The notes under the pieces are model-generated. The model was not told the origin of the DNA, searched no databases, and saw nothing but the letters and a program-made list of their open reading frames with translations. 45,652 nucleotides of DNA, taken from positions 1-45,652 of the forward strand of contig MWCA01000047.1 of NCBI GenBank assembly GCA_002069785.1. The letters run 5' to 3'. This stretch comes from Lentisphaerae bacterium ADurb.Bin242 (GTDB lineage: Bacteria > Verrucomicrobiota > Lentisphaeria > Victivallales > UBA1829). The position numbers and the translations under genes were made by a program. Shown here in pieces: positions 25,493-33,839 of the stretch. How positions within the stretch are numbered: position 1 is the stretch's first letter; the number at the start of each line of letters is the position of its first letter.

Positions 25493-28012
25493 ATGACACA
25501 TAAAGGTGAATTGACTGTAAAAAAAGGATTGAGGAAAACACAGTATAAACTGCTTTCCATCCTCTCGCCACTATTACTGTTCCAAATCGAAATTTCCGCT
25601 GTAACTTCCGATGCTCAAAGCGGGAAAAGCAATCCATCCGCAGAAAAAATACCAATTATCACCGACCAGGAGCGACGCGAGTGGCTGGACACGCTCAAAC
25701 CGATCAATGCTTATCGAGGCGTGCCGCGTGCAGGATTGAAGTCTGTATCAGGAGGATATCCGCTTCTCAAAATCAATTCCCAGGCAGTACCCCTGCTGGG
25801 ATCATATTTCGGCTATCTGTTCGATTCTTACGGTTATACTCATAAGCCGGAAGCGTTTCACACTGTTTATGGCGAGCAGCTCTGCCGGGGCGGTGTGCTT
25901 GATATCGTACAACTTCCGATAGCTGTCAACATTCCGGGGAATATCGATCTGACCAGAGCCCGCCAGATCAGTCAGGAGATATTGAAAAAGAATCCGGATA
26001 CAAAGTTCATCTTGAGATGTCAGTTTTTTCCAACCCCTTATTTTGCAAAGAAATATCCTGATCATCTGGCCGTTTTTGAAGACGGTTCGACAAATCATTG
26101 GATCGGCAATCCCCGGATCAGGGCAAACCAGCCGCGGTGTACTTTTGCCTCACGGATATTTGAGCGACTTTGCGCCGAGCAGGTGAAAGACCTGCTGGAA
26201 AGACTGGATCGCGAACCTTATGGTCCCCGGGTTTTCGGTGTTTTTTTTGCAATGGGAGCCACCGGTGAATTCAATTGGTGGTACCAATATGACGCAAAAA
26301 AACATAGCATAGATTACAGTCTGCCAATGCAAGCGCGTTTTACCGAATTCACCGCTGGAAAATATCACGGAGACCGTAAACGGCTGGCGGCGGCATGGAA
26401 AGATGATGACGCGGATTTTGACCACATCACTTTACCATCATTGAAAGAAAAAGGCATTGACATTCCAGACAGCTGCAACGGGTGCCGGTTCGAAATTCCC
26501 GGCAGTATCGGTTATTTCCGCAATCCTGATTTTCCCGGAAACCAGAAGGTCTGTGATTATTTCGAATGCTGCAACAATGAAATGGCGGATCGGCTTGCCT
26601 ATTTGTGTCAGGTAACTAAAAAACTTTCTGATGGGACTCTGATCACCGGCGGATTTCTGGGCGGACCTTTGACAATTACCGGATATCATACCGAAGGCAG
26701 TACGGCATTCGACCGGGTAATGAACTCGCCGGGGATTGACTTCATTGCAACTCCATGGACTTACGAAGGCAGGGAACTGGGTGGCAATATATTTTTCCGC
26801 ATGCCCCTGCGCTCATTGCAGTTACGGGGCAAAAACATTTGGGTCGAATGCGATACGAGAACCAGTCTGGCTCGGCAGAGACAGTATGGCGGCCCCATGG
26901 ATATCCCTGGTGATGTCCAGGCGCTCCGGCGGGATCTGATCCGGCTGGCAACTGCCGGAGCGTATGGCTACTGGTTCGAAATGAAGGTAGGATGGTATGA
27001 GGATCCTGCACATCTGGAAACCATGAAGCGAATTATTCAGGTCAGCAGAGCCGCCACAAGAATGAATATGAGCAGTAATGTCGGAATTGCCGTCTTTTAC
27101 GATGAAAAAAGCATGTATTACATGACCGAATGGCTCAACTTCCTGTTGAATGCGCGGATGATTATTCAGGATTTTGGTTATATCGGTGCAGATTATGACG
27201 TCTACAGTACCGGCGATATCGGCAAATATTGTTTCGATCAGTATAAATTATGCATCTTCCCAAATCTCGCTGCCGCTGATTCACCGCTTCGGGAAAAAAT
27301 TGATCGTGAACTCAAAAAAGACGGCAGAACGATTTTATGGCTTTATGGTTCCGGTCTGATCAATCCGTCTTTGACAGAAAACAAGGCATCCCGGAAAAAT
27401 ATTCTGGATTTGACTGGATTCAACATCAGCTGGGATGAACGTTTTATGTCCGCAAAAATGAAAATCAACCCGGATAATCGAACTTATCAATTGTCCGGAG
27501 AAAAGTCATACGGCGTATTTACCCGTCCGGTTGCCAGTATGCATGGCGCCACACCGGAATCGCCTTATCCCCTGAAACCGATCCAACTGTTGCCTCAGTT
27601 CTATGTCAACGCTGGGCATGAAGTGAAAAACATCGCCTCATTTCTCGACAGTGGCCATGTCTCTTTCGCTGTGCGGCACTTCGACCATTGGACTTCAGTA
27701 TGGTTTGGTTCACCTGCGGTTTCTTCCGATATTTTGCGAGAAATCGCCCGCCGGGCTGGAGTTCATATTTATCTTACTACCGGTGACATCGTTTATCACA
27801 ATCGTCCTTTCGTAGGGATTCACGCGGTCTGTAGTGGTCGAAAAGATGTCAGGCTTCCCACCAGTGGCGACGTTTATGACATGTTCAACAACCGGCTCAT
27901 CGGCAGGAATTTGAAAGAATTTTCGGTCACTATGGATAAAAATGAAACGGCCCTGTTTTATGTCGGTGATATCAAGGTTCTGAAGCAAACTGAAATGTCT
28001 TGTAACAACTGA
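25493..28012 (+). CDS. Secreted GH42-like (clan GH-A) glycoside hydrolase-related protein
   Basis: An 839-residue protein with an N-terminal signal or anchor (hydrophobic LLSILSPLLLFQIEISAV, about residues 19-36). The TIM-barrel part has FFAMGATGEFNWW with Glu259 in the place of the GH-A acid/base and KNIWVECDT with Glu452 where the nucleophile is expected. The following domain (KLCIFPNLAAADSPLREKI, ELKKDGRTILWLYGSG) resembles the beta-galactosidase trimerisation domain of GH42. Residues 183-190 (FPTPYFAKK) fit GH42-type enzymes. The substrate is unknown. Start 25493 is preferred over an ATG 15 bases earlier because GAGGAGG lies 8 bases upstream. It is the last gene of the operon. Confidence 0.72.
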   Translation: MTHKGELTVKKGLRKTQYKLLSILSPLLLFQIEISAVTSDAQSGKSNPSAEKIPIITDQERREWLDTLKPINAYRGVPRAGLKSVSGGYPLLKINSQAVPLLGSYFGYLFDSYGYTHKPEAFHTVYGEQLCRGGVLDIVQLPIAVNIPGNIDLTRARQISQEILKKNPDTKFILRCQFFPTPYFAKKYPDHLAVFEDGSTNHWIGNPRIRANQPRCTFASRIFERLCAEQVKDLLERLDREPYGPRVFGVFFAMGATGEFNWWYQYDAKKHSIDYSLPMQARFTEFTAGKYHGDRKRLAAAWKDDDADFDHITLPSLKEKGIDIPDSCNGCRFEIPGSIGYFRNPDFPGNQKVCDYFECCNNEMADRLAYLCQVTKKLSDGTLITGGFLGGPLTITGYHTEGSTAFDRVMNSPGIDFIATPWTYEGRELGGNIFFRMPLRSLQLRGKNIWVECDTRTSLARQRQYGGPMDIPGDVQALRRDLIRLATAGAYGYWFEMKVGWYEDPAHLETMKRIIQVSRAATRMNMSSNVGIAVFYDEKSMYYMTEWLNFLLNARMIIQDFGYIGADYDVYSTGDIGKYCFDQYKLCIFPNLAAADSPLREKIDRELKKDGRTILWLYGSGLINPSLTENKASRKNILDLTGFNISWDERFMSAKMKINPDNRTYQLSGEKSYGVFTRPVASMHGATPESPYPLKPIQLLPQFYVNAGHEVKNIASFLDSGHVSFAVRHFDHWTSVWFGSPAVSSDILREIARRAGVHIYLTTGDIVYHNRPFVGIHAVCSGRKDVRLPTSGDVYDMFNNRLIGRNLKEFSVTMDKNETALFYVGDIKVLKQTEMSCNN

Positions 28013-28206
28013 ACGAGTCTGGAACCCTCCATTCCGTGGAGCGATCTGGGGATCATCCCCGGGCGGGCGAACGTTTTTTCATGAACATCGCACGCGCCAG
28101 ACAGACAACGGGAAAAACAGAATACACTTCCTTTTCTCCCATCCCGAAAGGCAGCAACTTTCACTCTATCAACTCATTTCTGCTGTTTGTCCTGAAATAG
28201 ATTCTG

Positions 28207-28317
28207 GCGGCTTTTCTTGTTTCAGCGGAAGAGAAAGCGGACGGCTTCCTCGACCTTTTCACAGGCTTTCATCATCATGGTCTTGCGTGTGGTGATCGCC
28301 CCTTTCGGACAATGCTC
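28207..28317 (-). repeat. Right 111-bp direct repeat: functional 3' end of the DUF362/ferredoxin gene
   Basis: Intact counterpart of 22184-22294, in the same orientation. It covers the last 32 codons and the stop of the DUF362 gene plus 15 downstream bases. The identity ends exactly at GCTC on one side and GCGGC on the other, giving sharp borders. Confidence 0.88.
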
Positions 28318-29379
28318 CTGACAGCAGAAACAGCGGATACAGTTCGGCAGGTCGAACACCGGCTTGGCGTTTTTGATTTTCAGGGAGGCGGGCGGACACA
28401 TTTTTTCGCAGAGCCCGCAGCCGATGCAGAGTTTCGGGTTCAGGATCGGTTTTGCAACCACGGCTTCGCGCAGAAACTTCTTGAAGAAGGGAGGCAGGGG
28501 CGCTCCCCATTCACAGAGGAACCCGGGAGGCGGCGGCAGTCTCAGACGGCGGATTTCCGGAATGCCGCCCACGATTTCCACATCCGGCAGGATGCCGCGT
28601 TTCCGCGCGTTTTCCAGAATCAGAAGGTTTTCGCAGCCGAGCAGGGGCGCCACGGAGGCGTCCAGCGCCAGGGCGTCGCTTGATCCGGCGATGAATCCGC
28701 GTTCCGCGGGGGTTCCGCTGCCGGGGCCGTTGCCTTCCATACAGATGATTCCGTCCAGCAGATTGAAGCGCGGACGGACCGCCAGATAAATGTCGAGAAG
28801 CAGATCCGCGAACCGCTCAAAATTCTTTCCCACGGCCAGATGCCAGCCCAGCCGTTCGCTGCCCTTGATCATTCCGAAGAGATTCTTCACGCACAGCGTC
28901 AGCATCATCATTCCGTGCGTCTTGGCCTTGGCAACGTCCACGACGGCATCGTAATCCAGGTATTCCCGGGCAATCTCGACATGGTGGAAGCATTGTCCCG
29001 GAACCGGGCGGATGGGGGCGAATTCGGCAAAGGACGCCACCGGCACACCGAGTTTTGCCAGTTCGCCGTCCAGTTTCATGGCACGGACTACCGCGGGCGC
29101 GGTCTGGACGGCGGGCGTTTCGATGATGGAGACCCTGGCTCCGGCGTCGAGGAAGATTTTGACGCTCTCCAGCAGAAAGGCCGGATGGACACAGGCAATG
29201 TCCCCGTCTCTCCGCCATGCCAGGAAATTGGGCTTGAACATCAGTTTTTTCCCGGAGACGCTGCCGCCGAAATCTTCGAGCTGGATGGAAATGACTTCCT
29301 CCAGGGCGGCGCGGAGGCGTTTCCTGTCCGTATAGGAGGGGCATCGGGAATAAGCGACCCGGAATTTGGACTCCATCAT
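28222..29379 (-). CDS. DUF362 protein with C-terminal two-cluster ferredoxin domain
   Basis: A 385-residue protein. Residues 1-300 are the DUF362 domain (KLMFKPNFLAWRR, VKIFLDAGARVSIIETP, AVVDVAKAKTHGMMMLTLCVKNLFG, LLDGIICMEGNGPGSGTP). The C-terminus has two [4Fe-4S] sites, LCIGCGLCEKMCPPASL and NCIRCFCCQEHCPKGAI. DUF362-ferredoxin proteins are common in anaerobes; their reaction is not known. The ATG at 29379 overlaps the stop of the upstream sigma factor gene (ATGA), so translation is coupled. The last 32 codons are duplicated at 22.2 kb. Confidence 0.88.
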   Translation of the reverse strand: MMESKFRVAYSRCPSYTDRKRLRAALEEVISIQLEDFGGSVSGKKLMFKPNFLAWRRDGDIACVHPAFLLESVKIFLDAGARVSIIETPAVQTAPAVVRAMKLDGELAKLGVPVASFAEFAPIRPVPGQCFHHVEIAREYLDYDAVVDVAKAKTHGMMMLTLCVKNLFGMIKGSERLGWHLAVGKNFERFADLLLDIYLAVRPRFNLLDGIICMEGNGPGSGTPAERGFIAGSSDALALDASVAPLLGCENLLILENARKRGILPDVEIVGGIPEIRRLRLPPPPGFLCEWGAPLPPFFKKFLREAVVAKPILNPKLCIGCGLCEKMCPPASLKIKNAKPVFDLPNCIRCFCCQEHCPKGAITTRKTMMMKACEKVEEAVRFLFR

Positions 29380-30803
29380 GAAAAATAGTCCTCGAGCTGG
29401 ATAATGGTATCGGGATTACGCAGCTTGGCGAGGGCGTTGGTCTCGATCTGGCGGATCCGTTCGCGGGAAATGTTGAAATGCTTGCTCATTTCGGTCAGGG
29501 ACATCGGCTTGGCTCCGTCCAGGCCGTAGCGCAGGGAAAGGACCTCCCGCGTCCGGACTGGCAGCATATTCAGCATTTCGCCGAGTTTCTGGGAAAGGAT
29601 TTTGCGGGCGAGGCTGTGCATCGGATCATCGTCATCATGCAAATCCTTGACGGTGTCTTCGAGAAGGACGTCCTTGCCGCTGTTCCAGGAAAACACCGGC
29701 GCCTGAAGGGAAATGGACTGCATGGCCATCCGTTTGAGGGAGTTGACCCGTTCGCGGGTCATTTCCAGTTTTCCGGCGATCTCCTCGACGGTGGCTTCGC
29801 GTCCGTTCTCCTGAAGGAAAAGCTGTTCGGCCTTGTTGATCTTGTTCAGGGTGGAGAGCATGTGAACCGGAAGGCGGATCACGCGGGACTGTTTCCCCAC
29901 CGCATGGAAGACGCACTGTTTGATCCACCACGTGGCATAGGTGCAGAAGCGGTGCCCCAGCTTGTAGTCGAACTTGTCGATGGCCTTCATCAGCCCGATG
30001 TTGCCTTCCTGGATCAGATCCACAAAGGGAACGCCGCGTCCCTGAAACTTCTTGGCGATGCTGACCACCAGCCGCAGGTTTCCCTCCACGAGCGTGTTTC
30101 TTTTCTCATCCAGTTCCGCGGAAAGCTCATCCAGTGTTTTCAGATGATTCGCCAGGTCCTCCCGGGAACAGAAAAGCTCCTGGCTCAGAAGATCTTCGGA
30201 GCTTTCCTGTTCATTGGAATTCAGGAGAAGCTTGTTGGTCCGGAGCGTCTCCAGCATATCGAAGACGTGCTCGATCAGGATCGGGTATTTCAGCATCAGG
30301 CGGCTTCCCGAAGCCCGGAGACGTTTGAGCGCCGCCGTATCGCAGATTTTGTAAGCGTCCGCAAGCCGGCTGTAAAGTTCTTCGAGCTCCTTGCGGAGAG
30401 TGTCCGTCTGGTTCAGCAGTTCGAGCGCATTGTCGTTTTTTGCCAGAAGAGACTGCGGAAAGAGATCGCTGAGGGAATCCGGCGTTTTCAGTTTCTCCAG
30501 CAGACGGATGTGGCATTTGTAGACGAACCCGAAAAAGGACATCCTTTCCCGGATTTTTTCGTGAATATGACGGATCTCCTCCCAAAGGGCCGTTTCCTGA
30601 TCGCTGTCGAGAGGTTCCGCCGCGGAGAGACGCTCCATATACAAACGGAGAATCTTTCCGCATTCATAACCGGAAGAGACGTCCTCCGCATTGTCGGAAG
30701 AGTCGTTCCGTGCGGAATCGGATTCCGGGGAGGAGACTTCCGTCTCCGGTTCGGGATTCAATGGTTCGTCCTGCTCGCTGTTATTCTGTCTGGAAGGAAT
30801 CAT
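29376..30803 (-). CDS. RNA polymerase sigma-70 family factor (group 1/2)
   Basis: A 475-residue sigma factor. Region 1.2 is LRLYMERLSAAEPLDSDQE; regions 2.1-2.4 are EGNLRLVVSIAKKF, VDLIQEGNIGLMKAIDKFDY and HRFCTYATWWIKQCV; region 3 is IRLPVHMLSTLNKI; region 4.2 is MSLTEMSKHFNISRERIRQ followed by LAKLRN. A 120-residue helical insert lies between 1.2 and 2, as in primary sigma factors, but region 1.1 is replaced by an acidic, Ser-rich start. Region 2.4 differs from the RpoD consensus (KQCVFHAVGKQSRVIRLP), so it may be an alternative housekeeping-like factor. Start 30803 follows AAAGG; an upstream start has no ribosome site. It is coupled to the DUF362 gene. Confidence 0.9.
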   Translation of the reverse strand: MIPSRQNNSEQDEPLNPEPETEVSSPESDSARNDSSDNAEDVSSGYECGKILRLYMERLSAAEPLDSDQETALWEEIRHIHEKIRERMSFFGFVYKCHIRLLEKLKTPDSLSDLFPQSLLAKNDNALELLNQTDTLRKELEELYSRLADAYKICDTAALKRLRASGSRLMLKYPILIEHVFDMLETLRTNKLLLNSNEQESSEDLLSQELFCSREDLANHLKTLDELSAELDEKRNTLVEGNLRLVVSIAKKFQGRGVPFVDLIQEGNIGLMKAIDKFDYKLGHRFCTYATWWIKQCVFHAVGKQSRVIRLPVHMLSTLNKINKAEQLFLQENGREATVEEIAGKLEMTRERVNSLKRMAMQSISLQAPVFSWNSGKDVLLEDTVKDLHDDDDPMHSLARKILSQKLGEMLNMLPVRTREVLSLRYGLDGAKPMSLTEMSKHFNISRERIRQIETNALAKLRNPDTIIQLEDYFS

Positions 30804-30855
30804 CCCACTGGCCTTTCCATCTCCGTGTGCCGGATGCTGTTTTTCTATCACCAAT

Positions 30856-30883
30856 ACTGTAGCGAAGATGTCCGGATTTTCAA
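30856..30883 (-). promoter_or_regulatory. Promoter of the sigma factor operon
   Basis: Reverse-strand TTGAAA (30878-30883) and TACAGT (30856-30861), spacer 16, about 50 bases before the sigma factor start. Confidence 0.45.
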
Positions 30884-31076
30884 GTCCCTCTTCTGAAAAC
30901 CGCCGCTTTTTGTTGTTTTTCGCGGATGCCGGTCTATCGGCCGGAAACCGGAAGCGCAGGAGACCGGATGTTTTCGGGAAAACACCGCAATCCGGAATTT
31001 TTTCCGTTGCCCGGAGCGGATTTTCTCTGTTGATGCGCCCGTCAGTCGAAAAATGGAAGAATCGTCTCGTGTGAAC

Positions 31077-31105
31077 TTGATTTCCCGGCAGAATCGGGGT
31101 ATATT
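31077..31105 (+). promoter_or_regulatory. Promoter of the DUF47-Pit operon
   Basis: TTGATT (31077-31082) and TATATT (31100-31105) with a 17-base spacer, 90 bases before the DUF47 gene. The leader contains a small hairpin, CCCGG (31155-31159) with CCGGG (31170-31174). Confidence 0.55.
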
Positions 31106-31194
31106 TCTTCGCGTTCTATTTTTGTTAATGTTCTGCTGGAAAATGATTGTGCCGCCCGGTTTCCCAATTCCGGGTATAAACGAAGGAGTATCGA

Positions 31195-31845
31195 ATGAAA
31201 TTCAGCATATTGGATCTTCTCCTGCCGCGTGAAACGAAATTCTTTGATTTGCTCGATCAATTGAGCGATTACGTATATAACAGCTGTTTCACATTCCGCG
31301 ATCTGGTGGTTCAGATCGAGACCCTTTCCGAAGACGAACGCAAAAAGCGGTTCTTCACCATCAAGGATTTCGAGCACCGCGGCGACCAGATGGAGATGAC
31401 GATCATCGAAGAATTGAGCCGTTGTTTCATCACTCCCCTCGACCGCGAAGACATTCATACTCTGGCGGTGAATCTGGAACGGCCTCTCGACGAACTCAAG
31501 GACCTGATCCGCAAAATCGAAATCTATCAGATACACAAACTCCCGATCAACGTCTGCCAGTTCTGCGACATCATCGTTTCCCTTGCAAAACTCCAGCAGG
31601 ATATCGTCTGCGATCTTCATACCAGACAGAAGGTCCGCAAAAAAGTCGAACAGATGCACAAACTGGAAAACCAGGCCGACGAACTGTTCAACATCAGCAT
31701 GGCGGAACTGTTCTGCCGCCAGGACGCGGTCCTGACCGTTGAAATGGTCCAGCTCAAGGAAATTTACGAATCGCTGGAAGCCGCCGTCAACGGGCTTGAC
31801 GACATCGGCAAGCTGGTTCGCGGCATCAAGATCAAGAACGGCTGA
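31195..31845 (+). CDS. DUF47 (PhoU-like) phosphate transport accessory protein
   Basis: A 216-residue all-helical protein of the DUF47 family (YkaA-like), distant from PhoU. The start FSILDLLLPRETKFFDLLDQL, the block IKDFEHRGDQMEMTIIEEL and ITPLDREDIHTLAVNLE are family hallmarks, with acidic residues that bind metal in PhoU-like folds. DUF47 proteins usually precede Pit-type phosphate carriers and are thought to control them. Here the stop is 20 bases before the Pit start. AAGGAG lies 6 bases before the ATG. Confidence 0.92.
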   Translation: MKFSILDLLLPRETKFFDLLDQLSDYVYNSCFTFRDLVVQIETLSEDERKKRFFTIKDFEHRGDQMEMTIIEELSRCFITPLDREDIHTLAVNLERPLDELKDLIRKIEIYQIHKLPINVCQFCDIIVSLAKLQQDIVCDLHTRQKVRKKVEQMHKLENQADELFNISMAELFCRQDAVLTVEMVQLKEIYESLEAAVNGLDDIGKLVRGIKIKNG

Positions 31846-31864
31846 TTCGCCCCGGGAGCAGAAA

Positions 31865-32911
31865 ATGACATCTCTGATGGTTTTACTGGTTCTGGTGGTC
31901 GCCCTGGCTCTGGTGTTCGACTTTCTCAACGGTTTTCATGACGCGGCCAATGCCATCGCCACCGTGGTGGTCACCCGCACCCTCACGCCGCTTCAGGCGG
32001 TCCTTCTGGCCGGCATGGCCAACTTCGTCGGTTATTTCGCCTTCGGACACGCCATCGCCAAGATGGTCAGTTCCGGCATCATCCACATGGAAATGATCTC
32101 AACCCCGGACGGCAAAATGGTGGTCCTTCTTTCCGCCCTGATCGGGGCGGTGGTCTGGAACATCATCACCTGGATCTTCGGTTTGCCCACCTCCAGCAGC
32201 CATGCCATCATCGGCGGTCTGATCGGCGCCGGTGTGGCCGCGGCGGGGCCCGACATCCTTATTTTCGGCCATATCGCCATCGAAAACGGAAAAATGATTT
32301 CCACCGGCATTCTCCCGGTGATCGCCTTCATTGCCATCGCCCCGTTCCTGGGAATGCTGGGCGCCATGATTTTCACTGTAATTATCCTGAACCTCTTCCG
32401 GAAAATGCCTCACATGCACGCCAATCAGGTGTTCCGCTATCTCCAGCTGATTTCCGCCTCCTGGTACAGCATCGGACACGGCACCAACGACGCGCAGAAG
32501 ATGATGGGCGTGATTTCACTGGCTCTGGTCTGCGGCGGCGTCAGCCAGAGCCTCGAAATTCCCGGCTGGGTGGCCTTTTCCTGCTACGCCGTCATCGGAC
32601 TCGGCACCGCCATGGGCGGCTGGCGCATCGTCAAGACGATGGGAACCGGCATCACCAAGATCCGGCCCACGGAAGGCTTCTGCGCGGAATCGTCCGCCGC
32701 GCTGGTCCTGATGGGAACCGCTCATCTGGGCATTCCGGTGTCGACCACCCACGTGATCGCCGGTTCCATCATGGGCGTCGGCACCGTGGAAGGCGCCCGC
32801 GGAGTACGCTGGGGAACGGCGCGGCGGATCGTCCTTGCCTGGTTCATGACCGTTCCTTTGACCGCTCTCTGTTCGGCCGCAACCTATTACGTGATCATCT
32901 GGCTGTTCTGA
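31865..32911 (+). CDS. pit: PiT-family inorganic phosphate transporter
   Basis: A 348-residue membrane protein with about ten hydrophobic helices and both PiT signature repeats: FDFLNGFHDAANAIATVVVTR near the N-terminus and SIGHGTNDAQKMMGVI near residue 205, plus GLPTSSSHAIIGG and GIPVSTTHVIAGSIMGVG. It takes up phosphate with a cation across the cytoplasmic membrane at low affinity. The ATG at 31865 has GGGAG just upstream; longer in-frame starts would overlap the DUF47 gene. It forms a two-gene operon with DUF47. Confidence 0.95.
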   Translation: MTSLMVLLVLVVALALVFDFLNGFHDAANAIATVVVTRTLTPLQAVLLAGMANFVGYFAFGHAIAKMVSSGIIHMEMISTPDGKMVVLLSALIGAVVWNIITWIFGLPTSSSHAIIGGLIGAGVAAAGPDILIFGHIAIENGKMISTGILPVIAFIAIAPFLGMLGAMIFTVIILNLFRKMPHMHANQVFRYLQLISASWYSIGHGTNDAQKMMGVISLALVCGGVSQSLEIPGWVAFSCYAVIGLGTAMGGWRIVKTMGTGITKIRPTEGFCAESSAALVLMGTAHLGIPVSTTHVIAGSIMGVGTVEGARGVRWGTARRIVLAWFMTVPLTALCSAATYYVIIWLF

Positions 32912-33065
32912 ACCGGACTGTTCCCGATCGAAACTGGCGGGATTGTCCTGTGATTGGGAATGCTCCAAACGGAGAACCTGCCGGTCGTCTGAAATGTCGA
33001 GTGTGGAATCAGGATGGTTTACGGCATAACCCGGCAAAAATGCAAAAAGAGGAGCCCCCGCCGCC

Positions 33066-33833
33066 ATGCATCGGAAAGAATCGAGTCGGGAAAGAACGGA
33101 AGTCCTGCGGATCGTTCACATGCCGGACCCGCAGCTCGGGTTCATGGAGGAGTTCGAGGCGTCGCTCTGCCGGCTGAGGTCAGCCGTGGCCGTCATCGGA
33201 GCCATGGAGCCGCCTCCGGACCGTGTGGTTGTCTGCGGAGACATGCTCCATGAGACGACCCCGGAACATGCCGCCCTTTTCAAAGAGGCGGTCCGCCCGG
33301 TCCGGTCCCGGCTGCGGATGGTTCCGGGAAATCACGACATTCCCGAAAGCGACCTCGCCGGGAACACCCGGAGCTATCGTACCCTCTATGGAGCGGACTG
33401 CTGGGCGGAAGACGTCAAGGGCGTCCGGTTTCTCGGATTCAACACCCAGGCGCTGATCTACGGCGATGCGGAGGTCCGGGAATCCCAGCTCCGTTTTCTC
33501 CGGACGGAACTGTCCGCCTCCCGTGAAAAGCGGCAGGCGGTCCTTCTGGCCGCGCACCATCCTCCGTTCGTAAAAGAGGCGGACGAAACGGACAGCTATT
33601 TCAATCTGCCGTCCGGTTTGCGTAAGGAAGTGCTTGCACTCTGCGCTCGAAGCGGTGTGCGGTCCTGGCTGGCCGGGCATACGCATGTTTTCATAGAACA
33701 GTCGTATCGCGGCATGCCGATTCTGACGGGGGAGACCCTTGTGGAAAATTTTGACAAACGTCCCCGCGGCTTCCGTCTGCTTTCCTTCGATACGATTTCC
33801 GGTTCGTACCGTTATGACTTCATTCCCGTCTGA
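33066..33833 (+). CDS. Calcineurin-like metallophosphoesterase
   Basis: A 255-residue cytoplasmic protein with the full metal-binding set: D21-x-Q23 (a Gln in place of the common His), GD at 58-59, GNHD at 88-91, HH at 164-165 and GHTH at 204-207. The family cleaves phosphomono- or diesters with a two-metal centre; substrates vary from nucleotides to phospholipids and none can be named here. GAGGAG lies 12 bases before the ATG. It follows the phosphate transporter by 154 bases on the same strand without an obvious terminator in between, so joint transcription is possible. It is convergent with the ROK gene. Confidence 0.88.
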   Translation: MHRKESSRERTEVLRIVHMPDPQLGFMEEFEASLCRLRSAVAVIGAMEPPPDRVVVCGDMLHETTPEHAALFKEAVRPVRSRLRMVPGNHDIPESDLAGNTRSYRTLYGADCWAEDVKGVRFLGFNTQALIYGDAEVRESQLRFLRTELSASREKRQAVLLAAHHPPFVKEADETDSYFNLPSGLRKEVLALCARSGVRSWLAGHTHVFIEQSYRGMPILTGETLVENFDKRPRGFRLLSFDTISGSYRYDFIPV

Positions 33834-33839
33834 AAGACT

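Larger units (their letters stand above)
22295..28206. mobile_element. Putative 5.9-kb island between direct repeats
   Basis: The segment between the two 111-bp repeats holds a GntR-type regulator, an isomerase-like gene, a pseudopilin and a GH42-like gene: a complete sugar-use cassette. The arrangement is what results when a segment enters the 3' end of a gene and restores that end: intact gene on one side, displaced 3' end on the other. No integrase or transposase lies inside, so the mechanism is open; unequal recombination is an alternative. The pseudopilin and glycosidase genes look richer in A+T than the neighbours (impression only). Confidence 0.5.

Noticed and set aside
28013..28206. 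Small palindromes (GGGGATCATCCCC near 28057) considered as a terminator for the GH42-like gene
   Set aside because: The T-run comes some 15 bases after the stem, too far for an ordinary intrinsic terminator; left unassigned.
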